Shown here: in pieces, positions 19,319 to 27,478 of the stretch
Layout of the letters: every line of letters starts with the position of its first letter
Position numbering within the stretch: the stretch's first letter is position 1
Source: Negativicoccus massiliensis
GTDB lineage: Bacteria > Bacillota > Negativicutes > Veillonellales > Negativicoccaceae
Reading direction: 5' to 3'
NCBI GenBank assembly: GCA_900155405.1
Contig: LT700188.1
Location: 1,178,001 to 1,242,000 of the forward strand
DNA length: 64,000 nucleotides
The notes under the pieces: generated by a model
Told to the model about the DNA's origin: nothing
Database searches by the model: none
What the model saw: the letters and a program-made list of their open reading frames with translations, nothing else
Position numbers and translations under genes: made by a program

Positions 19319-20511
19319 TGCGCCTCCTCATTCATCGTCACGGGGCGGCGATAAAAGCGCGCGCCGCCCGCGCGGTATTCCGCGTTGGCGCGGCAAAGCG
19401 CGGCCAAGTCGGTGGCGCGCTCATCATACACGAGCCGGTTGACGACTTGCGGCGGCAACGTTTTGCGCATTTTGCCGTAGCGGTCGAGAACGGGCAGCGT
19501 GACGTTGCGCAATAAGGACGCTCCGCGCGGCGTGAACGCGAGCGGATAGATCCAAGCCGGTCCGGTCTTGTCGGCGTCATTCAAATCCTGTCGGCGCATG
19601 TTGAGCAGAACCTGCGCCAGTAAACGGGAAAGCCGCGTCTGCGGATAGCGTTTGGTTTTGACATCGGCCCAAAATTCCGCAAGCGTCGCCGCGCCGCGCG
19701 CCGCGTACCAGCGATCTTCCAAACCTTCGGAAAATTCGCCGAGTCGGGCAAGCGTCGCGGGCGTCAGCAAACGCAACGCCTGCAGCGCGAGCATTTCATA
19801 CCGCTCCGGTTGAGGCACGACGCCCGCCTGCAGGGCCTCCGTGAGATCGTCATACGTATACGCGGGCAGCATATCGCGCGGCACGAGGCCTTCTCGTAAT
19901 CGTGTGCGCACGGCGCTTCCGGAAATCCCCGCGATGCCCGGCGCATTATCGGAGCGCTCACGCAGTAAGGGTATCAAACGGAGCGACGGCGCATAGCGCT
20001 CAATGGCGCGCAGGTAGCCGGCGGCTAAAATGTTATTCGGTGTGCGTAAAAACGGAGCGATGTCAGGATCGGTGGCGGCGAACGCCGCTTCCATCGCGGC
20101 GGGGTAGCTTAATCCCCGCGCCAATGCCTTCTGTAACGCGGTTGTATTCGGACCGTCGGCCAGTTTTTTCAAGGCCGCGAGGTCGGGATTTTCCGCGCCG
20201 CACACCAAGGTTGTCACGCCGAGAGCGTGCAGCATTCGCACGCCGCCCGCCGCGAAATGTTCCGCGCTGCGCAGCGCGAATACCGCGGGCAGTTCCACCA
20301 CCAAGTCCGCGCCGGCGCGCAGCGCCCAGCGCGCCCGTGTCCACGGATCGGCTACGGCGGGCTCGCCGCGGTGCACGAACCAGCCCGTGAGCGCGATCAC
20401 GAGCGGCGCCTCGCCGAATGCTTTGCGCACGGCATTGATTTGGGCGACATGACCCTGATGCAGCGGGTTGTATTCGGCGATAATGCCTGTGACTTCGGTA
20501 GCGGATGACAT
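19315..20511 (-). CDS. tmcAL: tRNA(Met) cytidine acetate ligase (YlbM/TmcAL)
   Basis: Forms N4-acetylcytidine at the wobble position of elongator tRNA-Met from acetate and ATP. The N-terminus has the nucleotidyltransferase signature GIIAEYNPLHQGH (the HxGH motif), followed by LTGWFVHRGEPA and later RTPNNILAAGYLRAI, all typical of the family. The length of 398 residues is normal. ATG 20511 is preceded by AAGGAG on the minus strand. It overlaps the downstream transporter by four bases, so the two share a transcript. Confidence 0.93.
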   Translation of the reverse strand: MSSATEVTGIIAEYNPLHQGHVAQINAVRKAFGEAPLVIALTGWFVHRGEPAVADPWTRARWALRAGADLVVELPAVFALRSAEHFAAGGVRMLHALGVTTLVCGAENPDLAALKKLADGPNTTALQKALARGLSYPAAMEAAFAATDPDIAPFLRTPNNILAAGYLRAIERYAPSLRLIPLLRERSDNAPGIAGISGSAVRTRLREGLVPRDMLPAYTYDDLTEALQAGVVPQPERYEMLALQALRLLTPATLARLGEFSEGLEDRWYAARGAATLAEFWADVKTKRYPQTRLSRLLAQVLLNMRRQDLNDADKTGPAWIYPLAFTPRGASLLRNVTLPVLDRYGKMRKTLPPQVVNRLVYDERATDLAALCRANAEYRAGGARFYRRPVTMNEEAQ

Positions 20512-20634
20512 GCGAACTCCTTCATGTAAAAAATAACAGCGGTCCGGCGTTTGGTTTTTTCGGACGGATGAAACGGTCGCGCGCCTTTAGGGCGGCGCAT
20601 TTCCTTGCGGTCAGTATACGACGGCGACGAATGC

Positions 20635-20663
20635 TTGACAAGTTGCGGAGAATTTTTTATACT
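20635..20663 (+). promoter_or_regulatory. Upstream promoter of the infC operon
   Basis: TTGACA (20635-20640), 17-base spacer, TATACT (20658-20663), in the divergent spacer between tmcAL and infC. Confidence 0.65.
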
Positions 20664-20702
20664 GAACGAACTGAATAAAAGATACCTTTTCAAAAAAGAA
20701 AG

Positions 20703-20731
20703 TTGACAGAATCGTTTTTGTTTGGTATGAT
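20703..20731 (+). promoter_or_regulatory. Main promoter of infC-rpmI-rplT
   Basis: TTGACA (20703-20708), 17-base spacer, TATGAT (20726-20731), placed just before the long infC leader. Confidence 0.8.
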
Positions 20732-20734
20732 TAA

Positions 20735-20848
20735 TCAGTAATGATCAAGTAGAAGTCATCCGCTTCTCACCCTACACGACGTGCAGTTACTAGGGTTTCC
20801 GCAGATGGAACAGGACGGATGGCATCTTGCCGTCCGTTTTTTATTTTG
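20735..20848 (+). promoter_or_regulatory. infC (L20-type) autoregulatory leader ending in an intrinsic terminator
   Basis: The transcript from 20703-20731 has a leader of about 150 bases. It contains AGTAGAAG followed by CCGCTTCT (a small hairpin), a TGCAGTTACTAGGGTTTCCGCA segment, and then GGACGG...CCGTCC followed by a T run (20815-20848), an intrinsic terminator before the infC ribosome binding site. Such leaders are bound by ribosomal protein L20 in bacilli and cause premature termination; binding here is inferred from position and architecture. Confidence 0.7.
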
Positions 20849-20889
20849 CTTGATTAGGTTTCCAATGCATTTTCAGGAGGTGAAACCCC

Positions 20890-21402
20890 ATTAGCAAAGA
20901 ATTGCGTATCAACGAACAAATTCGTGCCCGCGAAGTACGGCTGGTCAGCGAGGATAACGAACAGCTGGGCGTCATGTCGCAGCGCGAGGCCTTGGCGATC
21001 GCTGAGGAGCACGGCTTGGATTTGGTCGAAGTCGCGCCGCAAGGCCGTCCGCCGGTTTGCCGTCTGATGAATTACGGCAAGTACCGTTACGAACAGCAGA
21101 AACGCGAAAAAGAAGCACGCAAGAAGCAGAAAGTCATCACATTAAAAGAAGTCAAGCTGCGTCCGAATATCGAGGACCACGACTTCTATGTCAAGATGAA
21201 AAACGCGATTCGTTTCTTAGAAGACGAAAGCAAAGTCAAAGTCACGATCATGTTCCGCGGCCGTGAACTCAGCCACCCGGAATTGGGTGAGCAACTCTTA
21301 GTCCGGTTCGCCGATGAACTCAAAGAGTTGGCCGATCAGGAACGCGGCCCGAAACTCGAAGGCCGCAACATGACGATGATGTTAGTACCGAAAAGTAAAT
21401 GA
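20890..21402 (+). CDS. infC: Translation initiation factor IF-3 (AUU start)
   Basis: IF-3 binds the 30S subunit and proofreads start codons. The start chosen is ATT at 20890 (encoding [15 protein letters not shown]), 9 bases after a strong AGGAGG (20875-20880). Homologs in E. coli and B. subtilis start with the same AUU codon, which lets IF-3 repress its own translation. A TTG at 20902 is the only in-frame conventional codon nearby but lacks a ribosome binding site. The protein has 170 residues with the linker-helix signature [15 protein letters not shown]. It leads rpmI and rplT. Confidence 0.95.
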   Translation: MSKELRINEQIRAREVRLVSEDNEQLGVMSQREALAIAEEHGLDLVEVAPQGRPPVCRLMNYGKYRYEQQKREKEARKKQKVITLKEVKLRPNIEDHDFYVKMKNAIRFLEDESKVKVTIMFRGRELSHPELGEQLLVRFADELKELADQERGPKLEGRNMTMMLVPKSK

Positions 21403-21413
21403 GGAGGCTTATT

Positions 21414-21611
21414 ATGCCGAAAATTAAAACTAAACGCGCCGCCGCTAAACGTTTCAAGAAAACGGGTACCGGCCAATTCAAACGTTCGAAAGCATACAAA
21501 AGTCATATCTTAGAGAAAAAGACGCCGAAACGCCTGCGTCAGTTGCGTAAAGCCGAAATGATCAGCAAAGCGGATCAAAAACGCGTGGAACGTATGTTGC
21601 CGAACGGCTAA
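21414..21611 (+). CDS. rpmI: 50S ribosomal protein L35
   Basis: A 65-residue, very basic protein starting [15 protein letters not shown], the standard L35 N-terminus. The ATG at 21414 follows GAGGAGG (21401-21407), which overlaps the infC stop; an ATG at 21399 in the same frame would add five residues with no homology and is rejected. It lies between infC and rplT in the conserved order. Confidence 0.97.
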   Translation: MPKIKTKRAAAKRFKKTGTGQFKRSKAYKSHILEKKTPKRLRQLRKAEMISKADQKRVERMLPNG

Positions 21612-21629
21612 GACAGGAGGAAATCATTC

Positions 21630-21980
21630 ATGGCACGAGTAAAAAAAGGCGTGACCGCACGCCGTCGTCATAAAAAAATCTTAAAATTAGCGAAAGGCTA
21701 TCGTGGTGCTCGTAATCGCCAGTTCAAAAAGGCGAACGAATCGGTTATGCACTCGCTGGCGTACGCGCGCCGCGACCGTCGCCGTAAAAAACGCGAATTC
21801 CGTCGCCTTTGGATCGCCCGTATCAACGCGGCGGCCCGACTGAACGGCATGAATTACAGCACTTTGATCGCCGGCTTGAACAAAGCGGGCGTCACGATCA
21901 ACCGCAAGATGCTTTCCGACATGGCCATTCAAGATCCGGCCGCGTTCACCAAGCTGACCGAGCTTGCCAAAAACGCGTAA
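21630..21980 (+). CDS. rplT: 50S ribosomal protein L20
   Basis: A 116-residue basic protein with the family signature ([51 protein letters not shown]). Binds 23S rRNA early in 50S assembly and in bacilli also binds the infC leader to repress the operon. GGAGG precedes the ATG. It is the last gene of infC-rpmI-rplT. Confidence 0.97.
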   Translation: MARVKKGVTARRRHKKILKLAKGYRGARNRQFKKANESVMHSLAYARRDRRRKKREFRRLWIARINAAARLNGMNYSTLIAGLNKAGVTINRKMLSDMAIQDPAAFTKLTELAKNA

Positions 21981-21984
21981 GCAA

Positions 21985-22014
21985 AAAGCCCTCGCTCGGA
22001 GGGCTTTCGCTTTT
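21985..22014 (+). terminator. Terminator of the infC operon
   Basis: AAAGCCCTC-GCTC-GGAGGGCTTT hairpin (21985-22006) followed by CGCTTTTT. Confidence 0.8.
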
Positions 22015-22104
22015 TCCTCGCGGCGACCGTACGCCCGCTGAAAAAGCGTCGTTTTATCCCCTTGCGAAAGGCCGTCGCGGCAGCTTGCAACGGGGTATCG
22101 CCGT

Positions 22105-22133
22105 TTGACATGGTATATGAAATGTGGTAAAGT
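22105..22133 (+). promoter_or_regulatory. Promoter of rpmG-secE-nusG
   Basis: TTGACA (22105-22110), 17-base spacer, TAAAGT (22128-22133), about 85 bases before rpmG. Confidence 0.7.
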
Positions 22134-22218
22134 ATATAAGCATGTATTGACGGTAAAATCCGATAATTATCACTCGACGCGAACCGTCGCAGTCAGTTGA
22201 AGTAAGTGAGGTGTCACA

Positions 22219-22368
22219 ATGCGCGACGCGGTAACACTGGCTTGCACCGAATGCAAGCAACGCAACTACCAGACGAACAAAAACAAGAAACACACGACGG
22301 AACGTCTGGAACTCAACAAATATTGCAAATTCTGTAAAAAACAAACGTTGCATCGCGAAACCAAATAA
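22219..22368 (+). CDS. rpmG: 50S ribosomal protein L33
   Basis: A 49-residue basic zinc-ribbon protein, starting [19 protein letters not shown] and ending in [16 protein letters not shown]. Both CxxC pairs are present, so this is the zinc-binding form. ATG 22219 is preceded by GTGAGGTG. The order rpmG-secE-nusG is conserved across bacteria. Confidence 0.96.
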   Translation: MRDAVTLACTECKQRNYQTNKNKKHTTERLELNKYCKFCKKQTLHRETK

Positions 22369-22404
22369 GGTTTCGCAAGCAACTCTCGAGGAGCGGAGGA
22401 AACG

Positions 22405-22632
22405 ATGGCAAGACAAAACACACAAGTACAGCAGCAAGGCGTAACGTCCTTTTTCCGCGGCGTACGACAGGAAATGAAAAAAGTGGTATGGCCGACGAAG
22501 AATGAATTGGTGCGTTACACGATTGTGGTTTTGATCACGGTTGCCTTCATTAGCCTGCTGATCATGGCAGTCGATTTCGTCTTCACGGGATTCTATAAAT
22601 TATTCGCCGGTGTTCTTGCCGGAGCGATGTAA
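22405..22632 (+). CDS. secE: Preprotein translocase subunit SecE
   Basis: A 75-residue single-span SecE of the short Gram-positive type. The amphipathic helix FRGVRQEMKKVVWPTKNELVRYT precedes one transmembrane segment (about residues 41-62). It clamps SecY halves in the plasma membrane. GGAGGAAAC precedes ATG 22405, and nusG follows after 9 bases. Confidence 0.95.
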   Translation: MARQNTQVQQQGVTSFFRGVRQEMKKVVWPTKNELVRYTIVVLITVAFISLLIMAVDFVFTGFYKLFAGVLAGAM

Positions 22633-22641
22633 GGAGGCAGT

Positions 22642-23193
22642 ATGGCGTCCGACATCAAATGGTATGTGATTCATACCTATTCCGGATATGAAAACAAGGT
22701 CAAAACGAACTTGGAGTTAAAAGTTCAATCCTTGGGCATGACGGATACGATCCGTCAGATCCTGGTACCGATGCAGGAAGAAGTCGATATCAAGGACGGC
22801 AATAAGAAAATTGTCCAGCGCAAAGTCTTTCCGGGCTATGTGCTGGTGGAAATGGAAGTCAATGACCGCAGCTGGTATGTCGTGCGCAACACGCCCGGAG
22901 TCACGGGTTTTGTCGGCACGGCGACCAAGCCGATTCCGTTGAGCGACGAAGAAGTCGCCCGCATTTTACACGGTCAGGAAGATCAAGCGGCGCCGGTAGC
23001 GAAGTTGACCGTCAAGGTCGGCGATAAAATTCGCATTACCCAGGGCGCTTTTACGGATCAGATGGCGAATGTCACGGAAATTCTTCCGGACAAAGGCCGG
23101 ATCCGCGTGCTGCTGAACATGTTCGGCGGCGCTACCCCGGTAGAGTTGGATGCGACCCAATTTGAGGCCGCGCCTGATATACACTCTAAATGA
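22642..23193 (+). CDS. nusG: Transcription termination/antitermination protein NusG
   Basis: A 183-residue NusG with N-terminal NGN domain (KWYVIHTYSGYENKVK, VFPGYVLVEMEVND, VRNTPGVTGFVG) and C-terminal KOW domain (KVGDKIRITQGAFTDQMANV). Binds the RNA polymerase clamp and links it to ribosome or Rho. AAGGAGG precedes ATG 22642. Downstream ribosomal protein genes follow after a short structured spacer. Confidence 0.97.
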   Translation: MASDIKWYVIHTYSGYENKVKTNLELKVQSLGMTDTIRQILVPMQEEVDIKDGNKKIVQRKVFPGYVLVEMEVNDRSWYVVRNTPGVTGFVGTATKPIPLSDEEVARILHGQEDQAAPVAKLTVKVGDKIRITQGAFTDQMANVTEILPDKGRIRVLLNMFGGATPVELDATQFEAAPDIHSK

Positions 23194-23207
23194 CGCGCGC
23201 AAGCGCG

Positions 23208-23240
23208 GGTGGGAGAGCTTCGGCTCGTTGGTACCACATC
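23208..23240 (+). promoter_or_regulatory. Structured nusG-rplK spacer (probable ribosomal-protein leader element)
   Basis: GTGGGAGAGC (23208-23217) and GTTGGTACCAC (23229-23239) bracket GAGCTTCGGCTC, with GTGG able to pair with CCAC and GAGC with GCTC. A GTGG...ACCAC hairpin at this position recurs before rplK in many Firmicutes; a role in feedback control of L11/L1 is inferred. Confidence 0.45.
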
Positions 23241-23264
23241 TTACGCAATAAGGAGGTGTAAGAC

Positions 23265-23690
23265 ATGGCAAAGAAAGTATCGAAATTCGTCAAACTGCAG
23301 GTCGAAGCAGGTAAGGCTACTCCGGCACCGCCGGTAGGCCCGGCCCTCGGTCAGGCAGGTGTGAACATTATGGCGTTCGTACAGGAATTTAACGCCCGTA
23401 CCGCCAAACAGCAAGGTCTGATTATTCCGGTAGAAATTACCGTATACGAAGACCGTTCGTTCACTTTCGTCACCAAAACGCCGCCGGCCGCTGTTTTATT
23501 GAAAAAAGCAGCCGGTTTGGAAAAAGCGTCCGGTGAGCCGAATAAAAACAAAGTCGGCAAAGTAACGAAACAGCAAGTTCGCGAAATCGCGGAAATGAAG
23601 ATGCCCGACCTCAACGCCAACGACGTGGAAGCGGCGATGATGATGGTCGAAGGTACGGCCCGCAGCATGGGTATTACGGTAGAAGAGTAA
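23265..23690 (+). CDS. rplK: 50S ribosomal protein L11
   Basis: A 141-residue L11 with the proline-rich N-terminal signature [20 protein letters not shown] and the C-terminal rRNA-binding domain ([21 protein letters not shown]). Forms the GTPase-associated centre with L10-L12 and is needed for RelA-dependent stringent control. GGAGGTG precedes ATG 23265; rplA follows after about 30 bases. Confidence 0.97.
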   Translation: MAKKVSKFVKLQVEAGKATPAPPVGPALGQAGVNIMAFVQEFNARTAKQQGLIIPVEITVYEDRSFTFVTKTPPAAVLLKKAAGLEKASGEPNKNKVGKVTKQQVREIAEMKMPDLNANDVEAAMMMVEGTARSMGITVEE

Positions 23691-23721
23691 GCGGTTCTTA
23701 CGAACCTTATTAGGAGGAAAC

Positions 23722-24429
23722 ATGGCTAAACTGACAAAACGCAGTAAACAGGCCTCCGCTCTCGTCGACCGCAATACGCAGTACGGGTTGGACGAAGCGG
23801 TGTCGCTGGTAAAACAGACGGCAACGGCTAAATTTGATGAAACAATCGAACTCGCATTCAATTTGAATGTCGATCCGAAATATGCGGATCAGCAGATCCG
23901 CGGCGCAATGGTATTGCCGCACGGTACCGGTAAATCGAAACGCGTTCTCGTGTTTGCGAAAGGTGCTAAAGTGCAGGAAGCGGAAGATGCCGGCGCGGAC
24001 TTTGTAGGCGGCGAAGAACTCGTTGCCAAAATCCAGGGCGGCTGGCTCGACTTTGATGTCGTTGTCGCTACTCCGGACATGATGGCCATTGTCGGCCGTT
24101 TGGGTAAAGTATTGGGTCCGAAAGGCCTCATGCCGAACCCGAAAGTCGGTACTGTCACCATGGACGTCGCCAAAGCGGTCCAGGAAGTCAAAGCGGGTAA
24201 AGTCGAATACCGCACCGATAAAGCGGGCAACATCCAGCTGTCGGTCGGCAAAGCGTCTTTCAGCGAAGACCAATTGCGTGACAACATTCGCGCGATCTTC
24301 GATCGCGTCGCGAAAGCGCGTCCGGCGTCGATCAAAGGACAGTATATGAAATCCGTCACTTTGAGCTCGACCATGGGACCGGGTGTGACTTTGGATCCGA
24401 CCAAAGTGGATGCACCGAAGGAAGACTGA
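23722..24429 (+). CDS. rplA: 50S ribosomal protein L1
   Basis: A 235-residue L1, the usual length, with the signature segment [20 protein letters not shown] and the [17 protein letters not shown]-terminus. Forms the L1 stalk that moves E-site tRNA and in many bacteria represses rplKA by binding its mRNA. AGGAGG precedes ATG 23722. The next gene lies beyond the L10 leader. Confidence 0.97.
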   Translation: MAKLTKRSKQASALVDRNTQYGLDEAVSLVKQTATAKFDETIELAFNLNVDPKYADQQIRGAMVLPHGTGKSKRVLVFAKGAKVQEAEDAGADFVGGEELVAKIQGGWLDFDVVVATPDMMAIVGRLGKVLGPKGLMPNPKVGTVTMDVAKAVQEVKAGKVEYRTDKAGNIQLSVGKASFSEDQLRDNIRAIFDRVAKARPASIKGQYMKSVTLSSTMGPGVTLDPTKVDAPKED

Positions 24430-24444
24430 TCTTACTATTTACAC

Positions 24445-24560
24445 TTAGCTTAAGACCGGTGGTTGTATATATAATGGACGTTGTCCGCCACCCGAGGCTG
24501 AGTACCGAAGCCGCGAAGCTTCGGTGCGCGACCTCGTCACAAGCGAGGTCGTTTTTTCTT
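24445..24560 (+). promoter_or_regulatory. L10 leader with attenuator terminator before rplJL
   Basis: AGACCGGTGG and the downstream GTCCGCCACCCGAGG form the kink-turn-containing part of the L10(L12)4 binding site. A GAAGCCGCGAAGCTTC hairpin follows, and then CGACCTCG/CGAGGTCG (24529-24536/24544-24551) with a T6 run, an intrinsic terminator. Excess L10-L12 is known to bind such leaders and favour termination. Gene position and motif order match the L10 leader family. Confidence 0.8.
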
Positions 24561-24609
24561 AGCTAATGTGCTAAATATAAAAAATCTTTCACAAAAGGAG
24601 GTGTCACCA

Positions 24610-25140
24610 TTGGCAGGAACACCGCAAAAAAAGCAAGTCATTGATGAAATGCGCGGGAAATTGGAGAACGCGAAAGGCGCCGTTTTGGTCGAATATGTCG
24701 GCTTGAACGTAGCGACCGCCAACCAATTACGTCGCAAATTCTTGGAACACGGCGTTCACTATCAGGTTATTAAAAATACCTTGACCGCGATTGCGGCCAA
24801 CGACCTGGGCTTGGGAGAATTCGCCGATCAATTGACCGGTCCGAACGCGATTGCGATCTCGGAATCCGACGCGGTTGCGCCGGCGAAAGCACTCAAAGAA
24901 TTTATCGATGAAACAAAGAGCGAAGCGATCACCGTGAAAGCGGGTTTGCTCGAAGGCGCGGTTATCGGTGTCGACGAAGTGCAGCATCTGGCTGACTTGC
25001 CGAGCCGTGAAGTGCTCTTGGCCAAAGTGGTCGGCAGCATGCAGGCGCCGATTACCGGCTTTGTACGTTGCCTGCAGGGCAACATTACCAACCTCGTATA
25101 TGTACTCGAGGCGATTCGTAAGCAAAAAGAAAGCGCTTAA
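24610..25140 (+). CDS. rplJ: 50S ribosomal protein L10 (TTG start)
   Basis: L10 anchors L7/L12 dimers on the ribosomal stalk. TTG at 24610 (LAGTPQKKQVIDEM...) is chosen since AGGAGGTG (24596-24603) is 6 bases upstream; upstream in-frame codons would extend into the attenuator. The protein has 176 residues with the L10 signature (GAVLVEYVGLNVATANQLRRK) and the C-terminal helix that holds L12 dimers. It is followed by rplL. Confidence 0.95.
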   Translation: MAGTPQKKQVIDEMRGKLENAKGAVLVEYVGLNVATANQLRRKFLEHGVHYQVIKNTLTAIAANDLGLGEFADQLTGPNAIAISESDAVAPAKALKEFIDETKSEAITVKAGLLEGAVIGVDEVQHLADLPSREVLLAKVVGSMQAPITGFVRCLQGNITNLVYVLEAIRKQKESA

Positions 25141-25169
25141 TTAGCGGATTCATTTAAGGAGGAAATATT

Positions 25170-25541
25170 ATGACTAAAGAAGAACTTATGCAAGCCATTG
25201 AAGAGATGTCGGTTCTCGAACTCGCCGATCTCGTAAAAGCTATGGAAGAAAAATTCGGTGTTTCGGCAGCGGCTCCGGTAGCGGTAGCGGCAGCGGGCCC
25301 GGCAGCAGCCGGCGCGGCAGCGGAAGAAAAATCCGAATTCGACGTTGTACTCGCTGAAGTCGGCGCGTCCAAACTGAAAGTTATTAAAGTCGTTCGCGAA
25401 GCGACCGGCTTGGGTCTGAAAGAAGCGAAAGCTCTCGTTGACGGCGCTCCGGGCAACGTCAAAGAAGGCGTTTCCAAAGAAGACGCGGAAGCTTTGAAAG
25501 CGCAGCTCGAAGAAGCCGGCGCAAAAGTCGAATTGAAATAA
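25170..25541 (+). CDS. rplL: 50S ribosomal protein L7/L12
   Basis: A 123-residue acidic stalk protein: N-terminal dimerisation domain ([20 protein letters not shown]), Ala/Gly-rich hinge (about residues 35-52) and globular C-terminal domain ([35 protein letters not shown]) that recruits translation factors. GGAGG precedes ATG 25170. In most Firmicutes rpoB follows rplL, but here a terminator and divIC follow instead. Confidence 0.97.
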   Translation: MTKEELMQAIEEMSVLELADLVKAMEEKFGVSAAAPVAVAAAGPAAAGAAAEEKSEFDVVLAEVGASKLKVIKVVREATGLGLKEAKALVDGAPGNVKEGVSKEDAEALKAQLEEAGAKVELK

Positions 25542-25548
25542 TCGAACT

Positions 25549-25577
25549 CAAAAAACGTCCCTGCGGGGACGTTTTTT
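25549..25577 (+). terminator. Terminator after rplL
   Basis: AAAAAACGTCCC-TGC-GGGGACGTTTTTT; separates rplJL from divIC and shows that rplL is not cotranscribed with rpoBC. Confidence 0.9.
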
Positions 25578-25634
25578 ATTGCGCTAAATGCGCTTGAGTA
25601 TGATACAATGAACGCGTACAGAAAGGGAATCGCA

Positions 25635-25988
25635 ATGACCAAACACAGCCCACATAAACCGTTGCAGACAAATCCCACCCAAGCGCCGCATTCAAAGCAG
25701 CCGCCGGTGAGACGCCGCAAGCCGTTACCATGGTGGAAAAATATAAAATATATAGTATTCGGTATACTCACTATTTTGGTTGTCGGCTTTTTCGTCAACG
25801 CGGCTTGTGACTATTACGATTTGCATCAGGAAATGATTCGCGTCGAACAACAACAGCAGCAGTTGGAGGCCGAACAGCGTGAGCTGGAGGCGGAAAAAGC
25901 GAAATATAACGATCCGAAGGCGGTAGAGAAGGAAGCGCGGGAGCAACTCGGTTTGGTGAAACCCAACGAAGTTCCTTATATCCGTTAA
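25635..25988 (+). CDS. divIC: Septum formation initiator protein (FtsL/DivIC family)
   Basis: A bitopic cell-division protein of 117 residues. A basic, proline-rich cytoplasmic tail (about 1-34) is followed by one membrane segment (about 38-58) and a glutamine/glutamate-rich coiled coil (about 64-95) ending in AREQLGLVKPNEVPYI, the FtsL/DivIC pattern. ATG 25635 is chosen because AAAGGGA lies just upstream; an ATG at 25608 has none. It is expected to bridge FtsQ-type and FtsW/PBP proteins at the septum. It precedes an S1-domain gene, as in B. subtilis divIC-yabR. Confidence 0.85.
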   Translation: MTKHSPHKPLQTNPTQAPHSKQPPVRRRKPLPWWKNIKYIVFGILTILVVGFFVNAACDYYDLHQEMIRVEQQQQQLEAEQRELEAEKAKYNDPKAVEKEAREQLGLVKPNEVPYIR

Positions 25989-25990
25989 CA

Positions 25991-26019
25991 TTGCATGCAA
26001 TCGGATTATTTCGTATAAT
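25991..26019 (+). promoter_or_regulatory. Promoter of the S1-domain gene
   Basis: TTGCAT (25991-25996), 17-base spacer, TATAAT (26014-26019), 46 bases before the ATG. Confidence 0.65.
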
Positions 26020-26064
26020 GAAGATACTTATTTAGTTGTTATCTAAGGAGGATATCATCAACGC

Positions 26065-26532
26065 ATGAGCGTAACAGTCGGAAGCATAGTTGAAGGAGTC
26101 GTCACCGGCTTGGCGAAGTTCGGGGCATTTGTCGAACTGCCGGACAAAAAGGTAGGATTGGTGCATATTTCAGAGGTGGCGCATGAGTACGTCAGCGACA
26201 TCAATGAGTATTTAACGGTAGATCAGAAAGTCACAGTCAAAGTCGTTTCGATGGACGCCAACGGCAAAATCGCTCTTTCGATGAAGCAGGCTCAGCCGCG
26301 ACCGCAGACGACGAGCGGGTCGGCACCGCGCCGCAATGACGCGGGTAATGCGCATTATGCCGATCGGCGATCGCCCGCGGCGAGACGCGGCGGCAACCGT
26401 CGTTCCCAAGGACCGACTTCGTTTGAGGATAAACTCAGCCGGTTTCTGAAAGACAGCGATGAACGCCTGAGTGATTTGAAGCGTAACACCGAATCCAAAC
26501 GCGGCGGACGCGGCGCGCGACGGTCCGATTAA
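26065..26532 (+). CDS. S1 RNA-binding domain protein (YabR-like)
   Basis: A 155-residue protein with one N-terminal S1 domain (about residues 1-72: GSIVEGVVTGLAKFGAFVEL, GLVHISEVAHEYV, KVVSMDANGKIALSMK) and a low-complexity basic tail rich in Arg, Gly and Ser (about 80-155). Related proteins are general stress protein 13 and YabR; it presumably binds RNA or the ribosome. AAGGAGG precedes ATG 26065. Its place right after divIC mirrors the B. subtilis order. Confidence 0.88.
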   Translation: MSVTVGSIVEGVVTGLAKFGAFVELPDKKVGLVHISEVAHEYVSDINEYLTVDQKVTVKVVSMDANGKIALSMKQAQPRPQTTSGSAPRRNDAGNAHYADRRSPAARRGGNRRSQGPTSFEDKLSRFLKDSDERLSDLKRNTESKRGGRGARRSD

Positions 26533-26544
26533 CGGTTAATAACC

Positions 26545-26572
26545 GGGCATCCTGCAAAGGGTGCTTTTTTTA
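26545..26572 (+). terminator. Terminator of the S1-domain gene
   Basis: GCATCC-TGCAAA-GGGTGC hairpin followed by T7. Confidence 0.7.
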
Positions 26573-26584
26573 TAGGAGGCAACT

Positions 26585-27478
26585 ATGAAACAGGCGGTAC
26601 TGGATATCGGCACGAATTCGGTACGTTTACTGGTCGCGGAAACAGCGGAAGATCAGACGACCACATTGCGGAAAGATATTCGGGCGACGCGGCTCGGCGA
26701 CGGCTTGACGGCGGGCAGCCCTCTCAATGAGGCGGCAAAAAATCGCACCTTGGCGGGCATTCGGGAACTCGTTGACGAAGCGCGCGAAGCGGGCGTTGAA
26801 CGGTGGACGGTTGTCGGTACGAATGCGCTGCGCGAGGCAAGCGACGGTGAGGCGTTCGCGCGGCAAGTGACTCATATCATTGGGGCGCCGGTACGTATCA
26901 TCAGCGGCGTTGACGAAGCGCGCTACGGTTACCTGGGCGCGGTCACGACGAACAGTCTGGTAACGGCGGTCGTCGATATCGGCGGCGGCAGCACGGAAAT
27001 CGGCGTCGGCTTCGGCGGCGAACTCGGGGCGGCCGTCAGCATGCCGCTGGGAGCGGTGCGCGGTACACGCGAGTTTGACATGATGACGCCGCGCGGTATC
27101 GCCGAATTGAAAAAACATTGCTTTGCCGTATTGAAAGAAGAAACGACCGAAGTGCAAGGCGTGAAAAGCTGGATCGGCGTCGGCGGCACCATGACGAGCA
27201 TCGTCTCGATGCTGTTGGAACTCGAACCTTATGATGCCGAAAAAGTGCAGGGCTACGTGCTCGCGTATGAAGATCTGCACGCGTTGCGTGAGCGTCTGAC
27301 GGGCATGTCGTACGAAGAACGCACGAAGCTGCCCGGATTGGCGCGCGAGCGGGCGGATATTATCGTAGCGGGCGCGGTCGTCGCGGAAAGTTTACTGGAA
27401 TATTTTGCGCTGCCGGAAATTACCGTAAGCGATCGGGATTTACTGGAAGGAATCTATCGGGAGGCTTATCTCTTGTGA
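26585..27478 (+). CDS. Ppx/GppA phosphatase family protein (short form)
   Basis: A 297-residue protein containing only the ASKHA phosphatase half, without an HD domain. Motifs VLDIGTNSVRLLV (residues about 5-17), VVGTNALREA, VVDIGGGSTEIGV and IGVGGTMTSIV are intact, so it should be an active exopolyphosphatase or pppGpp phosphatase. TAGGAGG precedes ATG 26585. It overlaps tilS by four bases (GTGA). It is the third Ppx/GppA protein in the window. A 42-base piece of it (27083-27124) reappears inside dusB through an apparent library artefact. Confidence 0.92.
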   Translation: MKQAVLDIGTNSVRLLVAETAEDQTTTLRKDIRATRLGDGLTAGSPLNEAAKNRTLAGIRELVDEAREAGVERWTVVGTNALREASDGEAFARQVTHIIGAPVRIISGVDEARYGYLGAVTTNSLVTAVVDIGGGSTEIGVGFGGELGAAVSMPLGAVRGTREFDMMTPRGIAELKKHCFAVLKEETTEVQGVKSWIGVGGTMTSIVSMLLELEPYDAEKVQGYVLAYEDLHALRERLTGMSYEERTKLPGLARERADIIVAGAVVAESLLEYFALPEITVSDRDLLEGIYREAYLL

